Source of the DNA: Brachybacterium alimentarium | GTDB lineage: Bacteria > Actinomycetota > Actinomycetes > Actinomycetales > Dermabacteraceae | Assembly: GCF_002332425.1 (NCBI RefSeq) | Contig: NZ_NRGS01000024.1 | Coordinates: 1-48,842, forward strand | Direction of reading: 5' to 3' | DNA length: 48,842 bases | Part shown: positions 45,901-48,842 of the stretch, piece by piece | How positions within the stretch are numbered: position 1 is the stretch's first letter | Layout of the letters: each line of letters opens with the position of its first letter | Translations under genes and position numbers: made by a program | The notes under the pieces: generated by a model | The model's input: the letters and a program-made list of their open reading frames with translations, nothing else | Database searches by the model: none | Told to the model about the DNA's origin: nothing

Positions 45901-47380
45901 GGTGCGCGATGCGCCCGCCGGCCACCGGCCGCCCGTCGTCGCGCTCGGCCGCGGCGACGAGCAGGTGAAGATCCGCGGGCACCGCATCGAGCCCGGCGAG
46001 GTCTCGGCGGTGCTCGAGGAGCGCGACGAGGTCGCGCGGTCCGTGGTCCGTGCGATCGACAGCCCGCGGGGCATGGTCCTCGCCGCCTGGGTGGTGCCCG
46101 CCGAGGGCGTCGACGCCGCGGCGCTCCCGGAGCTGCTCGAGCGGACGACTGCTGCCCGCCTGCCGGAGTACATGCGACCAGCCGCGTTCACCCTCGTCGA
46201 CGACATCCCGCTGACCTCCCACGGGAAGGTCGACACCCGAGCGCTGCCCGACCCCGCCTTCGTCGGCGGGTCCGGCCGCGCGCCCCGGGACGGGACCGAG
46301 GCGATCGTCGCGGCGGCGTTCTCGACAGTGCTCGACATCGAGGAGGTCCGGGCGGACGACTCCTTCTTCGCCCTCGGCGGGCACTCCTTCGTGGCCCGCC
46401 CCGTCGTCGCGGAGATCGGCGAGCTCCTCGGCCGGGAGGTGCCGATCCACCTCCTGTTCCGAACGCCGACGGTGGCGGGTCTGGCCGCGGTGATCGACCG
46501 TGGACCCTCCGGTGCAGCACCGAGCGGAGGTGCAGGCAGTCGCTCCGCGGACGGGGACCTCGAGGAATCTCTCGCCCCCGTCCTGCCCCTGCGCCCCGAG
46601 GGGCACGGCGAGCCCCTGTTCGCCGTTCACCCCGCGAGCGGCCTCGCCTGGGGCTTCTCGAGCCTGCTCCCCCATCTGCGCAGTCGACGACCCCTGATCG
46701 GCCTGCAGATGCCGGGGCTCTCCACACTCTCCACCTCCGAATCGTCCCGCGCCCCGGAGCAGACGCTCGACGAGATGCTGGACCAGTACCTGGAGGCGAT
46801 GCGCACCGTCCAGCCGCACGGCCCGTACCACCTGCTCGGCTACTCGCTCGGCGGCAGGATCGCTCACCATCTCGCTGCGCGCCTGCAGGCCGCGGGCGAG
46901 GTGGTCGCCTTCCTCGCCGTGCTCGACTCCTACCCGCGCCTCAGCGGGTCGCTGCAGGGAGCCGAGGACGACGGCTCCCGGTGGCGGTCCCTGCTGGAGG
47001 CCCAGGACATCCCGGTGCCCGCTGGCCCCCTCGACGCCGCGACGGTGGTCTCCGCCCTGCGCACCGCCGGGAATTCGCTCGGCCAGCTCCCTGCGACGAC
47101 CGCCGAGCGCATGGCCTCGCGCTTCGCCCATCTCGGCACACTCCTGGACGCCGCACAGACCCCCGTCGTCGAGGGCGACCTCATCGTTATGGAGGCCACC
47201 AGGGATGCTCCGACGGACCGTCCGGATCCGGCGGCGTGGATCCCGCATCTCACCGGCGAGCTCACCGTCCACCGGGTCGACGCCCGTCATGCGGACCTGC
47301 TCGACGAGCCGGCGGCAGGAACCGTCGCCGCCGAGCTGGACTCCTCTGCGATCCTGCGCAGATCCGACCAAACCGAATGA
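36920..47380 (+). CDS. Trimodular non-ribosomal peptide synthetase, (C-A-PCP)x3-TE, EntF-like ends
   Basis: 3486 residues in one uninterrupted frame, starting after GAGGAG (ATG 36920; ATGs at codons 3 and 5 are alternatives). Module 1: C about 14-445 (HHIQIDG at 150), A 470-960 (FDASWDP from 683), PCP 990-1060 (Ser1028 in GGHSLL). Module 2: C 1085-1525 (HHVATDG at 1212), A 1545-2030 (FDAAWDP at 1751), PCP (Ser2090). Module 3: C 2155-2590 (HHIATDG at 2281), A 2610-3095 (FDASLDP at 2803), PCP (Ser3156). Thioesterase 3215-3486 with GYSLGG (Ser3309) and His3457. The first C domain (HLPLTAAQRGIW, STGPVRDLSIVLGD) and the TE (HPASGLAWGFSSLL) resemble EntF, suggesting the chain starts with an acyl or aryl unit loaded elsewhere. 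No epimerase or methylase domain. Product unknown. Confidence 0.95.
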   Translation: MRMRMPSATSAPTGHLPLTAAQRGIWYAQHLDPDNPTYQIGQFLDLRGPIDPALLNLALTKAATDLDALSLRIGEDAAGPYAEIHRPRPTADLVRVRDLRHLGPDAAEDAAHLDMDQEMSTPRDMHGDDLLGATLYLVDEDRSLFFLRVHHIQIDGYSAVIALRYIAETYSRLARVLPGSRLPRRLAPGVAHVLARLPSPLPSLAALQRDLEAYESSPQHTADAAHWRRALAGEVSSEGLEGRSHGIASRVIRARVPLGAQRTARLAALERDLPKTVIAAVAVYMARMTGTDVVPIGLPVTARRGRVAKTTPSMLSSVLPLRVKVGPTDSFADVIGRTGDAVRAAVGHQRFRVEELEGASSHPGPSVNLLPVIDDLRLGAARGTVHILSTGPVRDLSIVLGDLRSHAVDPVLRLEGDAALHSEQSLQEHGERLLRLLDSLLDSPAGTSVVSPSLMHRAEQEALLATGRGAPSDDVPGTVLEAVAASVERRGSARAVVAPDGERSFEELDAESTRLAQSLVRGGVRPGDRVAVRVGRTVHLPALVLGILRAGAAYVPLDPAYPVGRVAHMLEDAGPAALLTTVEQQEADREDGAVWTLPTLLVDTETAAWRRPESVPVHLPRVGPDDLAYVIFTSGSTGRPKGVAVEHGSLHALLEQHRRTLHDPAATRLGRPLRAAHTAGLSFDASWDPLLWLVSGHELHIVSDEVRRDPERLVAHLAEQRIDALETTPSFAEVLLTAGLLTGPHHPTEIALGGEAVGDDLWAALAAREGVHAVNLYGPTETTVDSLVAPIREDRRPHLGASVLGSRHYVLDAGLAPVPDRGIGELYLAGHGVARGYIGQPGLNAQRFVADPFAADGSRMYRTGDRVRRRSDGTLRFLGRLDDQVKIRGYRIETDEVETAMRRLDGVVSAAVVVRGEGATARLVGYVATASGATDASDVPGAVRDGLRDELPEYMVPSAIVALERLPATANGKLDRAALPDPATTAADATARQPETDMERAVAGAFVAVLDRDGIGADEDFFAAGGHSLLATRLAARLTDRLGRAVAVRDVFEHPSVAALAAVLDDAPADSASARPERSERPDPVPASLNQRRLWFLHRLEPDSAAYAVPAILELEGDLDPAALRSALDDVLARHEPLRTILPAVDGEPVQHIVPAAEVPSPLLAVDVPAERLEAVIAAEVHRPLDITREIPLRAVLLRTGAQRAVLVITMHHVATDGWSLAPLARDLGEAYTARAAGRAPQPAPLPVDFADAATWQRDLLGSADDPESELSRQSAFWRRTLADAPAEISLPRDRPRGTADPDDADQHGVGELRLDLDPQRHAALRSVASAHRTSLFIVLHTALAAALHQHGTGDDVVIGTPVAGRPDPRLDDLVGFFVNTVALRTSLSGDPTLTDLLERVRLANTEAYAHQDLPFDLVVEAVRPPRHVDRPPVIQVMLSLQNAPPARLDLPGVRVHVPAPAASSGVKADLLIDVTPEDGDDGGLRIVLGYDRALFDGATAARLRDSLDRVLEQVVADPRARLGDLPTAAPDALRELEDRARGPEAPAPGTMLDRLERTAREHPGALALVDAQGELTAAELLARVRTLAAGLAKVGVRRGDRVVIALPRTADAVTVVLGALRAGAIAVPVDSTHPDARLERVLTSAGPRVVVTTDPARFRPLLPTPRDAPRTEVIAPDDLPTGGPAPAAPGPEDTAYLVHTSGTTGAPKGVQVSHAALGTVLAQHERTLIGPLREQLERPPRMLHLSGLAFDAAWDPILWLASGSTLLIADETVQADAEAVVRLVQEQRIDVVETTPSYASQLEAVGLEDAVRTGPGRLLLALGGEAVPQALWDRIAASDALDGWNLYGPSEATVDALVAPITHGPVVLGDPVLGVRARVLDRFLRPVPPGVEGELYLSGATLADGYRGRAAETAARFVADPAADGARMYRTGDVVRRTAEGDLHFLRRADDQVKLRGYRIEIGDIESALERAPGVRTALARIVAPGGEGTERVLAWVSGEADEASVRDTARRELPAYMVPSAIAVIAEFPLTSNGKVDVSALPDPQHGSSAERSPVDDAEERMCSLVGEILAINVPGPDEDFFALGGHSLLAVELVGRIRDEFGVAVPVRTVFDRPTPALLVAALRAEDPVGAVADHSAPGELGHPAPMRLRDWVVQNPRSPHEELPLSPDQARLWFLHRLAPGSAEYTVVLEADLEGDLDTTALAGAVDDLVARHEVLRTTFPEIEGRPVQRIQDPPSGILRHEAVDTAAGFDLSSRIPLRAGLVRTGAQRWRFTLAVHHIATDGASLAPMVRDLASAYGARTGGTRSARRPLAVQFADHARFQQVGHDRPQEEYPHLAAWTEQLRGAPEELALPADGRRSEETTRPARTLAFTVPEEVSTPLLASAATSGASSFHTWFAALAAYLQRVGAGDDLVIGTPSAGRGDPDLADLIGFFVTTLPVRLQVDGSRPFRDAVGRARRSVLHAMEHDDVPFERIVEAVAPDRQFGRHPLFQTMLSVEELGDPALELPGVEVSRVEPRSTGAAKVDLSFTLRPRSDGGVDGVLEHDANLFSEDAAQGLVERWLGFLAGIAADPGRRLQEIPAGPSSTPLMPWPATAGPQSLLDALATSAAARSALPALVGDDTSLTTGELAERVDTIAGGLCAAGAVAGDRIALAVRRGTGTVAGLLAIWRAGAVAVPVDITLPAQRITAMLHAAAPRLVLRTGHVSEEDAVRAALEAGIPSESVRCLEDLPEGSAPELLPGPDEAAYILFTSGTTGTPKGVQVPHRALTQLLRSHRSTLLPEPGLRRRRLAHTTGVGFDASLDPVLWLAAGHEVHVVGDDVRRDPEALVDLLARRDIDVWETTPGYVDALRGQTGLADLLDARDPEDPFVLLLGGEPVDPALWAWMHERPAVRGWNLYGPTEAGVDTLVAPVLANPSPVLGSPTSSTVARVLDANLRPVPVGSIGELWLAGPQLADGYLGDAAATASRFVADPFAGDGSRMYRTGDLVAVRDAPAGHRPPVVALGRGDEQVKIRGHRIEPGEVSAVLEERDEVARSVVRAIDSPRGMVLAAWVVPAEGVDAAALPELLERTTAARLPEYMRPAAFTLVDDIPLTSHGKVDTRALPDPAFVGGSGRAPRDGTEAIVAAAFSTVLDIEEVRADDSFFALGGHSFVARPVVAEIGELLGREVPIHLLFRTPTVAGLAAVIDRGPSGAAPSGGAGSRSADGDLEESLAPVLPLRPEGHGEPLFAVHPASGLAWGFSSLLPHLRSRRPLIGLQMPGLSTLSTSESSRAPEQTLDEMLDQYLEAMRTVQPHGPYHLLGYSLGGRIAHHLAARLQAAGEVVAFLAVLDSYPRLSGSLQGAEDDGSRWRSLLEAQDIPVPAGPLDAATVVSALRTAGNSLGQLPATTAERMASRFAHLGTLLDAAQTPVVEGDLIVMEATRDAPTDRPDPAAWIPHLTGELTVHRVDARHADLLDEPAAGTVAAELDSSAILRRSDQTE

Positions 47381-47436
47381 CCGTCCGTTCCGAACCACTG
47401 GCAGCAACGCATCCACGACGGAAACGGGAACGCACC

Positions 47437-47652
47437 ATGATGAACCCCTTCGACGACACCGACGCCACCTTCCGCGTCCTCGTGAACGAGCGCGGACAGC
47501 ACTCTCTGTGGCCGGACTCCGCGGACCTGCCGCGCGGGTGGGTCGTCGTCTTCGGACCCGATGACCACGCCGCTTGCCTCCGCTACGTCGACGCCTCGTG
47601 GTCCGACATCACTCCCCGTCGTCTGGACGACGGAGCACGGGCCGCTTCGTGA
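47437..47652 (+). CDS. mbtH: MbtH-family NRPS accessory protein
   Basis: 71-residue MbtH-like protein, a chaperone-like activator that binds NRPS adenylation domains. The family pattern is complete: MNPFDDTDATFRVLVNERGQHSLWP, then ADLPRGWVVVFGPD and the closing SWSDITPRRL. ATG 47437, with a second ATG next to it. It starts 56 bp after the NRPS stop and overlaps the ATPase start by four bases (GTGA), so NRPS, MbtH and exporter genes form one operon. It supports the view that at least one of the three A domains needs MbtH. Confidence 0.95.
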   Translation: MMNPFDDTDATFRVLVNERGQHSLWPDSADLPRGWVVVFGPDDHAACLRYVDASWSDITPRRLDDGARAAS

Positions 47653-48197
47653 TCTCCCTGCGCGGCGTCGTCAAGCACTACGGCGACCGCACAGCCCTGG
47701 CCGGGATCGACCTCGAGGTGCCCGCGGGCACCGTGCAGGGCCTGCTGGGTCCCAACGGCGCCGGCAAGACGACGATCGTGCGGGTGCTCACCACGCTCCT
47801 CGAGCCGGATGCCGGGGACGCCCTGGTCGCGGGCCGCTCCGTGCGGACGGATCCTGACGGCGTGCGTCGCAGCATCGGGGTGTCCGGCCAGTACGCGGCC
47901 GTCGATGAGAAGCTGACCGGCTTCGAGAACCTCCGCATGGTCGCCCGGCTGTACGGCATGCCGCGGCGGACCGCCGCAGCCCGAGCCCGCGAGCTGCTGC
48001 GCGACTTCCGCCTCGAGGACGTGCCGGCCACGCTCCTGGCAGGTCAGTACTCCGGCGGGATGCGCCGACGCCTCGACCTCGCGGGCGCCATCATCGCCCG
48101 GCCCCCGGTCGTGATCCTCGACGAGCCGAACATGCTCAAGGGTGATACGTATCGTACTTCGTATCTCCAGTGTACCGACTTCAAGCTGGCGGCATGA
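47649..48197 (+). pseudogene. DrrA-type ABC exporter ATPase, 3'-truncated
   Basis: The GTG at 47649 is coupled to the MbtH stop (GTGA). The first 160 residues are a normal daunorubicin-resistance-type ATPase: ISLRGVVKHYGDRTALAGIDL, Walker A GPNGAGKTT (Lys40), the Q-loop region SGQYAAVDEKLTGFENL, signature YSGGMRRRLDLAGAI and Walker B VVILDEP. After Pro160 (about 48128) homology stops. The frame continues with 22 unrelated residues to TGA 48195-48197. The D-loop, switch His and ~150 C-terminal residues are missing, so it should be inactive. The following DrrB gene is also absent at this end. Confidence 0.85.
48144..48165. promoter_or_regulatory. Operator-like imperfect palindrome at the break
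   Basis: The 22 bp GATACG…CGTATC form an imperfect dyad with an inner ATACGTAT palindrome. They begin about 15 bp after DrrA homology ends. Such TACGTA/CGTATC dyads are typical TetR-family operators, so this may be a promoter/operator fragment of a foreign gene. The target gene is not recognisable. Confidence 0.4.
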
Positions 48198-48221
48198 CGA
48201 AGACAGTTGAGCTGTGCGAAG

Positions 48222-48257
48222 CCCGGGGTGTGAGCGATGTGTCGCTCACACCCCGGG
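48222..48257 (-). terminator. Strong hairpin after the ABM monooxygenase gene
   Basis: CCCGGGGTGTGAGCGA (48222-48237) pairs perfectly with 48242-48257 across a four-base TGTG loop. It starts 16 bases beyond the stop codon of the minus-strand gene. Confidence 0.88.
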
Positions 48258-48273
48258 TTCGACGGTGGCTGGG

Positions 48274-48573
48274 TTACTTGTACTCACCCACAACCTGGTA
48301 AAGACCAGGGCTCGCCTTCGCGATGCCCGCGGTCTTCTTCGCGTACTCAGCCGCCTCCGGGTCGGACTGGGTCGCCTTGACATCATCGGCAGACTCCCAC
48401 TGGGCCACGTTGAGCACGCGCGTCTTGTCGGCGCTGGCGAGCAGGGTGACAGAGATGAAACCGGGCCGGTGCTTCATCACCTTCTCGGTACCCTCCTTCA
48501 GCAGCTCGACGAGTTCCGGCTGCTTCTCCGGCTCGACGTCGATGACGTTGACGAAAGTGACTGGATTGGACAT
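48274..48573 (-). CDS. Antibiotic-biosynthesis-monooxygenase (ABM) domain protein
   Basis: 99 residues forming one ferredoxin-like ABM domain (VTFVNVIDVEPEKQPELVELLKEGTEKVMKHRPGFISVTLLASADKTRVLNVAQWESADDVKA), the fold of cofactor-free quinol monooxygenases and some haem-degrading enzymes. ATG 48573 follows GGAGG at seven bases, and a strong terminator follows. Codon use is less GC-extreme (more Lys, Glu, Thr) than in the NRPS genes. It lies beyond the broken DrrA gene on the opposite strand, so despite its name it is probably not part of the NRPS pathway. Substrate unknown. Confidence 0.85.
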   Translation of the reverse strand: MSNPVTFVNVIDVEPEKQPELVELLKEGTEKVMKHRPGFISVTLLASADKTRVLNVAQWESADDVKATQSDPEAAEYAKKTAGIAKASPGLYQVVGEYK

Positions 48574-48842
48574 TGCGATCCTCCGTTGGGTTCGAGTTCG
48601 ACCGGAGTCGACTCACATGGAGCCGAGTTCCGGGGGCACTGCTTCCGTGCCTAGTAGACAGGCGAGCTAGCTGACGAGAGTGTGAGGCGTGTAGGACGTC
48701 TCGCTGCTCTTCGACGGTCAGAGCGGGCTAGAGCGACCCCGTTGCGCGTCAGTGACGACGCACCCCGAAGCCCGCGGATGTGCGACCGAGACTGTAGGCA
48801 ACGCGCTCAGTCTTGACCCTCGGTGGTGTCATAGCGTCGAAG
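48574..48842. other. Right-end region upstream of the ABM gene
   Basis: 269 bp with no supported gene. It should contain the ABM gene promoter on the minus strand, but I find no convincing box pair. Composition is more balanced than in the rest of the window (for example CTAGTAG and GAGCTAGCTGAC). Confidence 0.5.

Noticed and set aside
48194..48300. Short plus-strand frame starting MTKTVELCEARGV after the DrrA break
   Set aside because: It runs straight through the perfect terminator hairpin of the opposite gene and has no ribosome-binding site.
48274..48573. ABM gene as tailoring enzyme of the NRPS cluster
   Set aside because: It is on the opposite strand, beyond a clear break in the operon, with its own terminator and different codon use.

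Overview
The window is very GC-rich DNA from an actinobacterium. Mycothiol S-conjugate amidase (mca), the actinobacterial families DUF4245 and DUF4307, a PIN-PhoH fusion, GTG starts, ATGA/GTGA overlaps and several probable leaderless starts all point there. A Micrococcales member (for example Dermabacteraceae/Brachybacterium-like) is my best guess, but the sequence alone does not fix the genus. No rRNA, tRNA, CRISPR array, integrase or intact insertion sequence was seen.

Layout. (1) 1-773: 5'-truncated DrrB-type ABC permease. (2) 911-17870: conserved chromosomal block with ispH, xseA-xseB, a DUF4245 gene, a PfkB kinase, fumC, a DUF559 protein, PIN-phoH, a Z-prenyl transferase, trhA (hemolysin III family), a membrane protein, mca, a DUF4307 gene, greA and an AI-2E family permease. 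As I recall it, this gene set closely matches the Mycobacterium tuberculosis Rv1080c-Rv1110 region. (3) 18017-20610: a two-gene ABC transporter. (4) 20812-31375: cell-wall and translation block. It holds rimI, tsaB, tsaE, alr, nnr and acpS in a tightly overlapping minus-strand operon, then glmS, coaA and glmM. tsaD, the usual neighbour of rimI, is absent. (5) 31523-36299: a SWIM/SNF2 helicase and a family III CoA-transferase. (6) 36653-48197: a biosynthetic locus with a small secreted peptide, a 3486-residue NRPS (C-A-PCP three times, then TE), an MbtH protein and a DrrA-type ABC ATPase that breaks off just after Walker B. (7) 48130-48842: unrelated sequence with an operator-like palindrome and an antibiotic-biosynthesis-monooxygenase (ABM) gene.

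How the parts work together. The glmS/glmM/alr/prenyl-transferase set feeds peptidoglycan precursor synthesis. TsaB/TsaE act in tRNA t6A formation, Nnr repairs NAD(P)H hydrates, and CoaA/AcpS make CoA and charge carrier proteins. The NRPS locus is the accessory part. Its first condensation domain and its thioesterase resemble those of EntF, so it probably condenses an acyl or aryl starter, loaded elsewhere, with three amino acids. Its exporter is damaged: the ATPase half is cut at the right end, and a DrrB-like permease lacking its N-terminus lies at the left end.

A second theme is short tandem repeats in intergenic DNA and at gene 3' ends. In at least six genes the stop codon lies inside the repeat, or the repeat starts at it. 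A 62-bp nested palindrome also occurs twice, on both sides of the DUF559 gene.
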